From Stenotrophomonas oahuensis (GTDB lineage Bacteria > Pseudomonadota > Gammaproteobacteria > Xanthomonadales > Xanthomonadaceae): a stretch of 64,000 nucleotides of DNA. Positions 51,194-60,189 of the stretch are shown here, piece by piece. The stretch's first letter is position 1. Each line of letters begins with the position of its first letter. Under the pieces are notes generated by a model that saw only the letters and a program-made list of their open reading frames with translations, was not told the DNA's origin and did no database searches. The stretch covers positions 3,838,501 through 3,902,500 of the forward strand of contig NZ_CP115541.1 in NCBI RefSeq assembly GCF_031834595.1, in the 5' to 3' direction. The position numbers were made by a program, and so were the translations under genes.

Positions 51194-52108
51194 CTACGCA
51201 ACCGTCAGGACGATCTTCCCTCGCGTCCGGCCAGCCTCAGACAGCGCCAGCGCCTTTGTCACCTCAGCAAGAGGAAACACCGCTTCAACGTGCGGGGTGA
51301 CCTCTCCCCTCTCGACCAACGGAGTGATCTCCCCGAGGCTGGCGGCGTCTGGTCGGGTAAAGGATCGCTTGACGGTCACGCCAAAGCGCTCAGCTTCATC
51401 CTGAGGGAAGGCGACAATGGTCACCATGCACCCGCCCTTCCGCAGGACCTTGAAGGCTCGCTGGAAGGTGTCGCCCCCCAAGGTATCGAGAACCACATCC
51501 ACGTCACGAACGACTTCCTCGAACGGTTGCTGGGTGTAGTCGATGAATTCGTCAGCGCCCAGGCCTCGGACAAACGCCTCGTTTCGCCCGGACGCCACTG
51601 CGATGACGTGCGCGCCGTGCGCCTTCGCCAACTGCACTGCCAGAGATCCTACGCCACCCGAACTGTTTGTGATCAAAAGTCGCTGCCCGGACGAGAGCCC
51701 GGCTTCATTGAACATCGCTTGCCAGGCTGTGGTGCCCGCCAGTGGCAGCGCGGCTGCCTGCACAATGTCGAGATTCCCCGGCGTGCGGGCCAGATGATTT
51801 GCCTGAGCGATGGTGTACTCAGAGAAACCACCTGATGAAACCATGCCATACACCAGATCGCCTTCTTGGAAATGGTTCACGCCGGGGCCCAGTGCCTCGA
51901 CCGTGCCGACCACCTCGCTTCCCAGGTGAATCGGCAGCGTCATGCCCATGCGCTGCCCTGCTCCGCTCCGGATCTTCCAGTCGATAGGATTTACGCCAGC
52001 GGCACTCACCTTGATCAGGACCTCGCCCGGTTCGGGCATGGGCCGGGTTACCTCGGCGAGCTCGACCTGATCGTTGGACCCGTACGCCCGGATAAGCACA
52101 CTCTTCAT
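51194..52108 (-). CDS. NADP-dependent quinone oxidoreductase-like protein (MDR family)
   Basis: 304 residues from MKSVLIRAYG. N-terminal GroES-like part (VSAAGVNPIDWKIRSGAG, HLGSEVVGTVEALG) and Rossmann part with ITNSSGGVGSLAVQLAKAHG. The zinc ligands of alcohol dehydrogenases are missing, so it belongs with the zeta-crystallin/quinone oxidoreductase side of the family. The substrate is unknown. It lies 5 bp after the 96-residue gene on the same strand, so both are probably one transcript. It is the first ordinary metabolic gene right of the island junction. Confidence 0.85.
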   Translation of the reverse strand: MKSVLIRAYGSNDQVELAEVTRPMPEPGEVLIKVSAAGVNPIDWKIRSGAGQRMGMTLPIHLGSEVVGTVEALGPGVNHFQEGDLVYGMVSSGGFSEYTIAQANHLARTPGNLDIVQAAALPLAGTTAWQAMFNEAGLSSGQRLLITNSSGGVGSLAVQLAKAHGAHVIAVASGRNEAFVRGLGADEFIDYTQQPFEEVVRDVDVVLDTLGGDTFQRAFKVLRKGGCMVTIVAFPQDEAERFGVTVKRSFTRPDAASLGEITPLVERGEVTPHVEAVFPLAEVTKALALSEAGRTRGKIVLTVA

Positions 52109-52113
52109 CTGTC

Positions 52114-52404
52114 TCAATCCTTGAGTGCACCGTCCTCGTGATCGGTGGCGGAATAGGTCGGTGTAGGAATCTCGGCGTCATGCGGATGCCGCAGCGCTTG
52201 GCGCACGTCTGGCGGCAACTGATCCAGCGCCAAAAGCACTTTGCCCGAGTGCACCTCCTTGATCGCCCGCATCGGCAGCCTGAAGTCGCCGCCGTTCTGG
52301 ATGTTCACCACCCAATCGTTCTCGCCGACCTCGCGGACAGCTCCAACACCAAGCTCGCGGTCTGCAACAAAGACCATCTGACCTACTTCCAGTGATTCAG
52401 ACAC
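52114..52404 (-). CDS. Small uncharacterised protein, PRC-barrel/DUF2171-like
   Basis: 96 residues. SLEVGQMVFVADRELGVGAV, then NDWVVNIQNGGDFRLPMRAI, is a small beta-barrel pattern like those of DUF2171/PRC-barrel proteins, followed by an acidic tail (HDAEIPTPTYSATDHEDG). I cannot name a function. It sits directly upstream of the oxidoreductase gene. Confidence 0.65.
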   Translation of the reverse strand: MSESLEVGQMVFVADRELGVGAVREVGENDWVVNIQNGGDFRLPMRAIKEVHSGKVLLALDQLPPDVRQALRHPHDAEIPTPTYSATDHEDGALKD

Positions 52405-52749
52405 GGGACACCTCGGTAGTGATTGAACGTGTGGCTTGCGCTTACACGTATGGACACCAGGATAATCCCTATGGCGCAGTCACGCGGCCGTGAACTTTTG
52501 CCTCTGCACCTTCTAGTTATCCTGTCTGGCGACCCTTCGCCGCATCCTTGGGTTGTGGCGTCGCTCGATGTGCGGTGATATCGGGGTAGAACCCCCGGCT
52601 GCTCTGGCGTCATTGGGGGCGGTTGTTGATGGTTTGTCTGCGAAGAACAGCCGGGCAAGCCCGGCTCTACAAGAACAGCCGGGCAAGCCCGGCTCTACAA
52701 GGGCAGCCGGGCAAGCCCGGCTCTACGGGGCGCGGTGTCGGCGGCGGGG
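52405..52749. other. Intergenic region with REP array
   Basis: About 345 bp between two minus-strand transcription units. Apart from the REP cluster at 52648-52726 I see nothing specific. The promoter of the 96-residue gene must lie at its left end. Confidence 0.5.
52648..52726 (-). repeat. Three tandem GTAG-type REP hairpins (SMAG-like)
   Basis: CAGCCGGGCAAGCCCGGCTC followed by TAC occurs three times at 52648, 52676 and 52704, period 28 bp. On the minus strand each reads GTAGAGCCGGGCTTGCCCGG and ends CTG: the GTAG head and GC stem typical of Stenotrophomonas maltophilia REPs. The array lies just after the stop codon of the hydrolase gene, where it may act in mRNA 3'-end stability or termination. 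Confidence 0.85.
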
Positions 52750-53526
52750 TCAGTCGCCGTTGGCGGCGCTCTTAATCAACCTGGCCGTCACATCCGGGTG
52801 CGAAACCATGACCACGTGCGATGCCCCCACTACCACTTCGGTCTTCCTGGCGTGGGCGCGCTCAGCCATGAACGCAATAGCCTTCGGCGGAATGTTCAGG
52901 TCCTTGTCCCCGTAAACAAACCAGCTGGGGATGGAGGTCCAAGCCGGGTTGCCAGAGGCCTCATTCAGCGCAGCATCCGTAATCGGCCGCTGAGTGGCCG
53001 CCATCAGCGCAGCCTCCGCCTCCGGCACGTCCGCAGCAAACTGGTGGTGGAACTTATCCTGCAGGATGTACAGGTCATTACCACCCGTGCTCAGCTTCAC
53101 CGGCGGCGCAATCGCCTGCCCCAGCGTGCTACCCGGGAACTTGGCCGACAGCCCGGCCGCCGTCTCGCCCTCGGCAGGCGCAAAAGCGCTCACGTACACC
53201 AGCGCCTTGACGTTGGAATGGTCCCGCGCCGCCTCCGTGATCACGCTGCCGCCATACGAATGGCCGACCAGCACCACCGGGCCCTTGATGCTGGCCAAGG
53301 CGTTTGCCACGTAGGCCCCATCGCTGGCGACGCCACGCAACGGATTGGCGACAGCCAGCACCGGGTAGCCGTCCTTCTTCAGGATCCGGATCACGCCGTT
53401 CCAGCTGGACGAATCGGCGAAGGCACCATGCACCAGCACGACGGTGGGCTTCGGGGTTTCTGCAAAAACGCTGGGTGCGATAACGGTCGCAACGCCCAGG
53501 GCGAGTGCGGTAAGCAGCTTCTTCAT
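52750..53526 (-). CDS. Exported alpha/beta hydrolase
   Basis: 258 residues from the ATG at 53526 (AAGGAG upstream). Signal peptide KKLLTALALGVATVIAPSVF, cut after SVFAE. VVLVHGAFADSSSW is the oxyanion region, VVLVGHSYGGSV has the serine nucleophile, and GASHVVMVSHP the histidine. It resembles salicylate esterase/hydroxynitrile lyase-like hydrolases often exported in Gram-negative bacteria. The SDR gene upstream ends 26 bp before it, so both form an operon. Confidence 0.85.
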   Translation of the reverse strand: MKKLLTALALGVATVIAPSVFAETPKPTVVLVHGAFADSSSWNGVIRILKKDGYPVLAVANPLRGVASDGAYVANALASIKGPVVLVGHSYGGSVITEAARDHSNVKALVYVSAFAPAEGETAAGLSAKFPGSTLGQAIAPPVKLSTGGNDLYILQDKFHHQFAADVPEAEAALMAATQRPITDAALNEASGNPAWTSIPSWFVYGDKDLNIPPKAIAFMAERAHARKTEVVVGASHVVMVSHPDVTARLIKSAANGD

Positions 53527-53552
53527 GGTGCTCTCCTTTGTTTCGTTGGGAA

Positions 53553-54383
53553 TCAGGCGGGGAAATCGCAGGTAACACTCAGCTCGCGCCACTGGGCGAG
53601 CTCTTCCAGGCGTGTGCGCTCGACTTGTTCGATTGCCCGCACGGCATCACTGCCGAGCGCCAGGCGCAACGGCGGCGCGTCCATGGCGGCGATCTTAAGG
53701 ATGGCTTGGGCCGCTCTGGCCGGGTCGCCAGGCTGGCGTCCGCTGTAGGCGCGCTGCATGCGGGCGGCCGCGCCCACCACGGCGTCGTACTCCGGACGAC
53801 CCTCGCTTAGTGATGTGGAGCTGCCGGCAAAGTCGGTGCGGAAACCACCCGGTTCGACGATCGTCACGTGCACGCCGATCAGCGCCATCTCCTGTGCTAG
53901 TACTTCGGAGAAGCCTTCCACGCCCCACTTGGCCGCAGAGTAGGCCGCCCGGCCCGGCGCACCAAGGCGTCCACCAACGGAAGACACCTGGATGATGTGG
54001 CCACTACGCTGTTCGCGCATCAGTGGAATCGCTGCCTTCGTCATGATGACGGTGCCGAACAGGTTCGTCTCAATCTGCTGGCGGAAGTCGTCCAGCGTGA
54101 TCTCTTCCACGGAGTTGATGTTGCCGTAGCCGGCATTGTTCACCAGTACGTCGAGTCCGCCGAAGGCGTCAGTGGCCGACTGGATGGCAAGCTCAGCGGA
54201 GACGGGATCGGTGACATCTAGCGATACCGACCTCACCTGCTTTCCATAACGGTCAACCAGATCCTGCAGGTCGGAAGCGTCGCGGGCGGTTGCGACAAGG
54301 TAGTGCCCAGCCTCCAGCACGGCACTCGCCATCGCCCGGCCCAAGCCGCGTGAGCTTCCGGTGATCAACCATCGTTGTGACAT
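53553..54383 (-). CDS. Short-chain dehydrogenase/reductase (classical SDR)
   Basis: 276 residues. ITGSSRGLGRAMA is the NAD(P) motif, NNAGYGN the structural NAG, VSSVGGRLGAPGRAAYSAAK includes the catalytic Ser, Tyr and Lys, and VEPGGFRTDF follows as in NADP-using oxidoreductases of this subgroup. The substrate is unknown. It is divergent from the epoxide hydrolase-like gene and followed by a hydrolase, so it may belong to a small detoxification cluster. Confidence 0.88.
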   Translation of the reverse strand: MSQRWLITGSSRGLGRAMASAVLEAGHYLVATARDASDLQDLVDRYGKQVRSVSLDVTDPVSAELAIQSATDAFGGLDVLVNNAGYGNINSVEEITLDDFRQQIETNLFGTVIMTKAAIPLMREQRSGHIIQVSSVGGRLGAPGRAAYSAAKWGVEGFSEVLAQEMALIGVHVTIVEPGGFRTDFAGSSTSLSEGRPEYDAVVGAAARMQRAYSGRQPGDPARAAQAILKIAAMDAPPLRLALGSDAVRAIEQVERTRLEELAQWRELSVTCDFPA

Positions 54384-54777
54384 GACTGCGATTCCTCATG
54401 TTTACGGGCGGCATCTAACCAGCGCCGCGGGCGACTGGCGATAACACGTTGGTATGTAGGGCCCAGAGGCAGCGCGGAGTAATCACCGCCAGGCATACAC
54501 CAAGGTGTAGGGGCCTATACCTAGGGACTATTTGAAACTCGGGTGTCGGCGAATAGCGTTCACCGGCACGGACGGCAGGTTACGCCGCGAAACAACGGTT
54601 GGCGGTGCGGGTTTGTAACGAACTGTAGCCCCCGCCTGGTTGGACAAGATCGCTTACGAATCCAACGGATTATCGATACGCAGGCGATACATCAGCGCTG
54701 TGAAATGGCTCCAACGCCGATGCAGGCCGCCCCCTGCCGCATCACCGGCGCGATTCCATCCCCTTATGGAGAACGCG
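54384..54777. other. Divergent promoter region SDR / epoxide hydrolase
   Basis: About 390 bp. No credible gene. It must hold the promoters of the two divergent units; AGGTGTAGGGGCCTATACCTA (54502-54522) is an imperfect dyad (TAGG...CCTA) that could be an operator. Confidence 0.4.
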
Positions 54778-56127
54778 ATGTCGATGTTCGAACCCGAAAC
54801 CGTCCCCTCCCCTGCACGTCGCCGCCTGCTGGGCACCGTGGCCGTGGCGGCCGCCACCGCTGCCCTGCCCGGCTTGTTGCCCGCTGGCAGCGCCCAGGCT
54901 GCCAGTCCTGCCGTCACGCGAAAGGCCGTCGGCACCAATCATGCAATCCGCCCGTTCCAGGTGCGTCTGCCCGAAGCCGACCTCGTGGACCTGCGCCGAC
55001 GCGTGCGTGCCACCCGCTGGCCGGACCGCGAGCTGGTCGCCGACGACTCGCAGGGCCTGCAACTGAGTCGGCTGCAGACCCTGGCGAGCTACTGGGGCGG
55101 TGGCTACGACTGGCGCAGGCTGGAAGCGCGGCTCAATGCCCTGCCCCAGCTCATCACCGCCGTCGACGGCGTGGACATCCACTTCATCCATGTGCGTTCG
55201 CGTCACCCGGGTGCGCTGCCGGTGCTGCTCACGCATGGCTGGCCCGGCTCCATCCTCGAGTTCGTGGGGGCCATCGGGCCGCTGACCGACCCGGTTGCCC
55301 ATGGCGGGCGCGCGGAGGATGCCTTTGATGTGGTGATCCCGTCCATTCCCGGTTACGGCTTCTCCAGCATTCCCACCGAGTTGGGCTGGGGCCCGGAGCG
55401 CGTCGGTCGCGCCTGGGACACCTTGATGAAACGCTTGGGCTACGAGCGTTATGTGTCGCAGGGCGGTGACCACGGCTCGGTGATCTCGGATGCGATGGGC
55501 CGGCAGCCGCCAACCGGCCTGCTCGGCATCCACCTGACCATGCCTGCCACCGTGCCGGCCGAGCTGGTGCCGGCCATCAACAGCGGTGCACCCGCGCCAG
55601 CCGGACTGGCAGCGGACGAGCTGCGCGCCTTCACCGCGCTCAGCCAGTTCTTTGGCCGCAACGCCGCCTATGGGGCGATGATGGTCACGCGCCCGCAGAC
55701 CATCGGGTATGCGCTCAACGACTCGCCCATCGGCCTGGCCGGGTGGATGTACGACAAGATCGCGCAGTGGACGGACAGCAACGGCATGCCCGAAGCCGTG
55801 CTGGGCCGAGACGCCATTCTGGACGACATCAGCCTGTACTGGCTGACCGGCACCGCCACTGCCGCGGGCCGCTTCTATTGGGAAAACAACAACAACAACT
55901 TCAGCGCCGCCGCGCAGAAGACCACCCAGATCACCGTGCCTGTTGCAGTTTCCGTGTTCCCCGGTGAGATCTACCGCGCGCCCCGCAGCTGGACCGAGCG
56001 CGCCTACCCCACGCTGTACTACTTCAACGAAGCCTCGAAGGGCGGCCACTTCGCCGCCTGGGAACAACCGCAGATCTTCGCCAACGAACTGCGCGCCGCG
56101 TTCCGTCCGCTGCGCACCTCACTCTGA
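54778..56127 (+). CDS. Tat-exported epoxide hydrolase (EHN domain)
   Basis: 449 residues, GGAG 7 bp before the ATG. The N-terminus has a twin-arginine signal (PARRRLLGTVAVAAATAALP). Residues about 55-160 match the epoxide hydrolase N-terminal (EHN) domain (AIRPFQVRLPEADLVDLRRR, TRWPD). THGWPGSILEF is the oxyanion region, SQGGDHGSVISD has the Asp nucleophile, and GGHFAAWEQP the catalytic His. Microsomal-type epoxide hydrolases open epoxides to diols. It is followed 36 bp later by another hydrolase with the same kind of nucleophile. Confidence 0.9.
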   Translation: MSMFEPETVPSPARRRLLGTVAVAAATAALPGLLPAGSAQAASPAVTRKAVGTNHAIRPFQVRLPEADLVDLRRRVRATRWPDRELVADDSQGLQLSRLQTLASYWGGGYDWRRLEARLNALPQLITAVDGVDIHFIHVRSRHPGALPVLLTHGWPGSILEFVGAIGPLTDPVAHGGRAEDAFDVVIPSIPGYGFSSIPTELGWGPERVGRAWDTLMKRLGYERYVSQGGDHGSVISDAMGRQPPTGLLGIHLTMPATVPAELVPAINSGAPAPAGLAADELRAFTALSQFFGRNAAYGAMMVTRPQTIGYALNDSPIGLAGWMYDKIAQWTDSNGMPEAVLGRDAILDDISLYWLTGTATAAGRFYWENNNNNFSAAAQKTTQITVPVAVSVFPGEIYRAPRSWTERAYPTLYYFNEASKGGHFAAWEQPQIFANELRAAFRPLRTSL

Positions 56128-56163
56128 TCGCCATCCAACCAATCTCGTAACAGGAGAACGCCC

Positions 56164-57195
56164 ATGCATTCGTCCGACCCGACCTCGCGCAAGACCTCCC
56201 GCCTGGCCCCGATGCTGATCGCTGCCCAGCTGCTGCTGGCCGGCAGTGCCGCCGCTGCTGCCCCCTCCCCTGCCCCTGTCGCCCCGAGCACCCATGGTGC
56301 CCTGTTAGCCAACAAACACGTCGATGCAGGCGACCTCAACGTCGGCTACGCCGAGCTGGGCCCGGCCAAGGGCGAGGTCATCATCCTGCTTCACGGCTGG
56401 CCGTATGACATCAACGCCTACGCCGACGTTGCCCCGCGCCTGGCGGCGCAGGGTTACCGGGTGATCGTGCCGCACCTGCGTGGTTACGGCAGCACGACCT
56501 TCCGCTCAGCGGACGCACCGCGCAACGGCGAGCCGGCGGCGCTGGCGTCCGACGTGATCGCGCTGATGGATGCCCTGAAGATCAAGCAGGCCAATCTGGC
56601 CGGCTTCGACTGGGGTGCGCGTTCGGCCGACATCGTGGCTGCACTGTGGCCGGAACGGGTCAAGTCGCTGGTGTCGGTCAGTGGCTACCTGATCGGCAGC
56701 CAGGAGGCCGGAAAGAAGCCCCTGCCGCCGGCGGCCGAGCTGCAGTGGTGGTACCAGTTCTACTTCGCCACCGACCGCGGCCGTGACGGCTACGCGCAGA
56801 ACACGCCTGACTTCGCCAAGCTGATCTGGAAGCTGGCCTCGCCGAAGTGGCAGTTCGACGACGCCACCTTCAATCGCAGTGCCACCGCGCTCGATAACCC
56901 GGACCAGGTTGCCATTGCGATCCACAACTACCGCTGGCGCCTGGGCCTGGCCGAGGGCGAGCCGAAGTACGCGGCGCTGGAGCAGCGCCTGGCGCAGCTG
57001 CCGTCGATCAGCGTGCCGACCATCACCATTGAAGGCGATGCCAATGGCGCGCCGCATCCGTTGCCGGAGACCTATCGGGCCAAGTTCACCGGCAAGTATG
57101 AGCACCGCACCTTCAGCGGCGGCATCGGCCACAACCCGCCGCAGGAAGCGCCGGTGGAGTTCACGCAGGCCGTCATCGACGCCGCTCACCTGTAA
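56164..57195 (+). CDS. Exported alpha/beta hydrolase, epoxide hydrolase/dehalogenase-like
   Basis: 343 residues. N-terminal signal (LAPMLIAAQLLLAGSAAAAA). IILLHGWPYDINAY gives the oxyanion motif, ANLAGFDWGARSADIVA the nucleophile as Asp (GFDWG) and GGIGHNPPQEAP the His. An Asp nucleophile fits soluble epoxide hydrolases and haloacetate dehalogenases rather than esterases. It is in one operon with the EHN-type gene and the cytochrome. Confidence 0.87.
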   Translation: MHSSDPTSRKTSRLAPMLIAAQLLLAGSAAAAAPSPAPVAPSTHGALLANKHVDAGDLNVGYAELGPAKGEVIILLHGWPYDINAYADVAPRLAAQGYRVIVPHLRGYGSTTFRSADAPRNGEPAALASDVIALMDALKIKQANLAGFDWGARSADIVAALWPERVKSLVSVSGYLIGSQEAGKKPLPPAAELQWWYQFYFATDRGRDGYAQNTPDFAKLIWKLASPKWQFDDATFNRSATALDNPDQVAIAIHNYRWRLGLAEGEPKYAALEQRLAQLPSISVPTITIEGDANGAPHPLPETYRAKFTGKYEHRTFSGGIGHNPPQEAPVEFTQAVIDAAHL

Positions 57196-57205
57196 GGAGC
57201 ACGCA

Positions 57206-57715
57206 ATGAAGGCTTTCCGCGTTGCTGTGTTTTCAGGCGTCGCCGGTGTGCTGGCGCTTGGCATTGGGTACATGGCCTTCGCCGATGCGCCGGCCGGCCC
57301 GGTGTCACCGATCTATGGCGTGGGCTTGCCCGAGGGTTACCGCGACTGGCCGCTGGTCGCGCCGGCCCAGGAAGCTGCGCCTCTGGATGAGCTGCGCGTG
57401 GTGGTCGCCAACCCGACGGCTTTGAAGGCCTATCGGGAGAATACCCGCCCGTTCCCGGACGGCAGCGTCCTGGTCAAGTTGGCCTGGAAGCATGAGCAGT
57501 CGCCGGACTTCGTGCCGGCTTCCGTTCCGGGTGCGGCCACCACCGTGCAGGTGATGGTGAAGGATTCCAAGCGCTACGCTGACAATGGCGGCTGGGGCTA
57601 TGGGCGTTTCATCAATGGCCAGCCTGCCGACGAGGCGCAGCATCAAACCTGCTTCGCCTGCCACTCATCCCGGGTCAAGGATCGGGACTACGTTTTTACG
57701 CGCTACGCGCAGTGA
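57206..57715 (+). CDS. Cytochrome P460-family c-type haem protein
   Basis: 169 residues, start ATG at 57206 with AAGGAG just before. Signal peptide VAVFSGVAGVLALGIGYMAF. GYRDWPLVAPAQE is the usual opening of the family and the C-terminal CFACHSS holds the haem c attachment site CxxCH. P460-type cytochromes act on hydroxylamine or nitric oxide in nitrifiers, while many homologues in other proteobacteria are uncharacterised. It lies 10 bp after the hydrolase gene. Confidence 0.85.
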   Translation: MKAFRVAVFSGVAGVLALGIGYMAFADAPAGPVSPIYGVGLPEGYRDWPLVAPAQEAAPLDELRVVVANPTALKAYRENTRPFPDGSVLVKLAWKHEQSPDFVPASVPGAATTVQVMVKDSKRYADNGGWGYGRFINGQPADEAQHQTCFACHSSRVKDRDYVFTRYAQ

Positions 57716-57832
57716 TTGCCGAGCGATCCGAGGTTCTGACGGAGGAGCGTGAAGATACATGCCTGGGCACCTGCTACCGTGATCGACTCCGGCACTATGC
57801 TTAACCGCTCACGTATGAAGAAAGGGCCCGAC

Positions 57833-58285
57833 ATGGGCGAAGGATCAAAGAAGCTACGGCCTTTCATTGCAGACACCGTGGCGCTTCTGATCTTCTTTAC
57901 CATCACCGGGGCGTTGAACGAGCGCTTCATTTCAAACATGACCTGGGAAGAGGTCGCTCACGCGCGCTTGTTAGGCGCTGCGTTGATGGTCCCTGTTGCA
58001 AGACCTTATGGGATGTGGCGCGACCTCCTGATGAGGCGTGCGTCTGCCGGTCGGTGGTCCCAGTTGCTTTGGGACAGCATCGCCCTGGTCACGTTTCAGG
58101 TTCCCATCTACGCTGGGATCATCTTCGTTAGTGGTGCCTCCGGGAAAGACCTGGCATTCGGAGTGCTGGGTGCCACCGTCATCATGCTTGTGACAGGCCG
58201 TCCCTATGGAGCCTTTCTCAACTGGGTGAGAGCCCGGTTCGGGCTGCCCCCTGGCGGGAGCAAGCCCATGAGCCTGCAGCATTGA
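57833..58285 (+). CDS. alaE: AlaE, L-alanine exporter
   Basis: 150 residues from MGEGSKKLRPF (alternative starts further upstream have poorer spacing); E. coli AlaE has 149. Four hydrophobic segments. ADTVALLIFFTITGALNERF, then ARPYGMWRDLLMRR, IALVTFQVPIYAGII and TGRPYGAFLNWVR match the AlaE family block by block. It exports L-alanine when the amino acid or alanyl peptides accumulate. Confidence 0.88.
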   Translation: MGEGSKKLRPFIADTVALLIFFTITGALNERFISNMTWEEVAHARLLGAALMVPVARPYGMWRDLLMRRASAGRWSQLLWDSIALVTFQVPIYAGIIFVSGASGKDLAFGVLGATVIMLVTGRPYGAFLNWVRARFGLPPGGSKPMSLQH

Positions 58286-58309
58286 TGCCGCCCGCCACCT
58301 GCGGCAGAA

Positions 58310-59146
58310 TCAGCCCGCGACGCGCGGCATGTACTTCCCACGCATCATCTGCATGTATTCGGCCTCCGAGCTCGACCGCCTCGCATCCACCAGCGGCTTG
58401 ATGTCCTCCGTCGCCACATAGCGGAGCTGTGTAGTGCCGTCGGTCACCGCGTCGAAGATGACGTTTGCCACGTCTGCAGAAGTGGCCAGCCGGTTGGCGC
58501 GCAGGCCCGCGAACACCTCTTCGGTCCCGGCGATGAATTCCGCGTAGTCATCGGGTGCCGCGGGCGCTACTGCCGCCTCCTGAGCCAAACGGTCGGAGAA
58601 CTTCGTGTCCAGCACACCACCGGGCTCCACGATCTTGACGACGATGCCCTGTGACAGCAGTTCGTAGGACAGCGACTCGGAGAACCCCTCCAGCGCGAAC
58701 TTGCTGGCGTTGTAGGCGGAGATCATCGGCAGGCCGAAGACACCCGCACCAGAACTGACGTTCACGATCACGCCCTTACGGCGGGCACGGAAGTGCGGAA
58801 GGATGGCGCGGGTGACATCCATGACGCCAAACACATTGACGTCGAACTGTTCTTGTATCTTCTTGCGGGGCAGCGATTCGAACACGCCCCATAGGCTGAA
58901 GCCTGCGTTGTTGACGACGGCATCGATGTGGCCGAAGCGCTCAATGGCGGTGTTCAATGCAGTCTGAATACTTTCCGGATCCTGCACATCCAGATGTGTC
59001 ACGATCACGTTCGGTAGCCCGTCTAGTTCTGTGGCAGCGGCGGTGTTTCGCATCGTGGCAACGACGTTGTGGCCCTTGGCGGCGAAGAGCTTGGCGCTTT
59101 CCAGGCCAAAGCCTGAGGACGCGCCGGTAATGAGGATGTTCGACAT
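58310..59146 (-). CDS. Short-chain dehydrogenase/reductase, LysR-linked
   Basis: 278 residues from the ATG at 59146; upstream codons in frame overlap the LysR operator region. ILITGASSGFGLESAKLFAA is the cofactor motif, VVNNAGFSLWG the NAG, VNVSSGAGVFGLPMISAYNA then SK the catalytic Ser, Tyr and Lys. The tail VRYVATEDIKPLVDARRSSS-like region is common in this subgroup. It is divergent from a LysR regulator by 98 bp, which probably controls it. Confidence 0.88.
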   Translation of the reverse strand: MSNILITGASSGFGLESAKLFAAKGHNVVATMRNTAAATELDGLPNVIVTHLDVQDPESIQTALNTAIERFGHIDAVVNNAGFSLWGVFESLPRKKIQEQFDVNVFGVMDVTRAILPHFRARRKGVIVNVSSGAGVFGLPMISAYNASKFALEGFSESLSYELLSQGIVVKIVEPGGVLDTKFSDRLAQEAAVAPAAPDDYAEFIAGTEEVFAGLRANRLATSADVANVIFDAVTDGTTQLRYVATEDIKPLVDARRSSSEAEYMQMMRGKYMPRVAG

Positions 59147-59244
59147 GGAAAGTCCTGCGTGGGAGTGAGGCAGACAATCTAGGTTCGAGTCCTCGGAACA
59201 ACAATACGCCGTGCATTGCATGCACCCATGAAAGAAACAGGACA

Positions 59245-60189
59245 ATGGCAAGACCGGATATAGCCAACCTCAACGCGGTACTCAGCGTGGCGCGCCATCG
59301 CAACTTCCGGCGTGCCGCAGCGGAGCTCGGCATGTCGCCCTCGGCCGTCAGTCATACGATCGCGGAGCTGGAGCATCGCCTCGGCATTCGGCTCTTCAAT
59401 CGCACCACGCGCAGTGTGTCGCTGACGCCTGCCGGCGAGGAGTTCACGCGCAGGGTGGAGCCCGCGCTGCAGGAGCTGGCCCTCGCGCTCGACGCGATGA
59501 ACGTGCACAAGGAAACCCCATCCGGTAGGATCCGGATCAACACGTCCGTCGGCGGTGCCCAGGTGCTTCTGGCTCCGATCCTCTTGCCGTTCCTCACCCT
59601 CCATCCTGAGGTCCAGGTGGAGCTGGGTCTTGATGATGGTTTGATCGATATCGTCGACCAGGAGTTCGACATCGGAGCGCGCTTGATCGAAAGCGTGCCC
59701 AAGGACATGGTTGCGGTCCTGTGCAGCCCACCGTTGCGCCTGGTCGTGGTGGCGTCGCCGGCCTACGTCGCCACGCATGGAGCGCCCCAGATTCCGGAAG
59801 ACCTGCTGGAACACGCGTGTTTCAGAATGCGATTCCCCAACGGTGGCGTCTACAAGTGGGAGTTCTCGAAGGACGGCGTTACCAAGGAAATCGATGTGCC
59901 GGGACAGCTCACCCTGTCAGGCCATCGGGATCTCGCGCTGCAGGGTGCGCTCGCAGGTTACGGCGTAGCGCTGGTGGCTGAACACATTGCACGGCCCTAT
60001 CTGGAGCGAGAGGCGCTGGTGACGCTGCTTGGCGACTGGACACCGCCGTTCCCCGGCCTTGCCCTCTTCTACCCGCCGGGCCGACCGATGACCGCCGCGC
60101 TGCGCGCATTCATCGAGTACGCGAGGTCACCCGATCACTGGCCAGATTACGGGGCGGCGACGCCGCCGCCCCGTCTATGGTCTGATTAG
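59245..60189 (+). CDS. LysR-family transcriptional regulator
   Basis: 314 residues. N-terminal winged helix-turn-helix (VLSVARHRNFRRAAAELGMS, then AVSHTIAELEHRLGIRLFNR), linker helix and a two-lobed effector domain (LRLVVVASPAYVATHG). The subgroup with TRSVSLTPAGEEF commonly regulates a neighbouring oxidoreductase, here the divergent SDR. The effector is unknown. Confidence 0.92.
   Translation: MARPDIANLNAVLSVARHRNFRRAAAELGMSPSAVSHTIAELEHRLGIRLFNRTTRSVSLTPAGEEFTRRVEPALQELALALDAMNVHKETPSGRIRINTSVGGAQVLLAPILLPFLTLHPEVQVELGLDDGLIDIVDQEFDIGARLIESVPKDMVAVLCSPPLRLVVVASPAYVATHGAPQIPEDLLEHACFRMRFPNGGVYKWEFSKDGVTKEIDVPGQLTLSGHRDLALQGALAGYGVALVAEHIARPYLEREALVTLLGDWTPPFPGLALFYPPGRPMTAALRAFIEYARSPDHWPDYGAATPPPRLWSD

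Noticed and set aside
52648..52726. Short CRISPR array
   Set aside because: The three 23-bp units are palindromic REP hairpins with 5-bp gaps and no unique spacers.
54742..56067. 441-codon minus-strand frame
   Set aside because: Antisense of the epoxide hydrolase gene.
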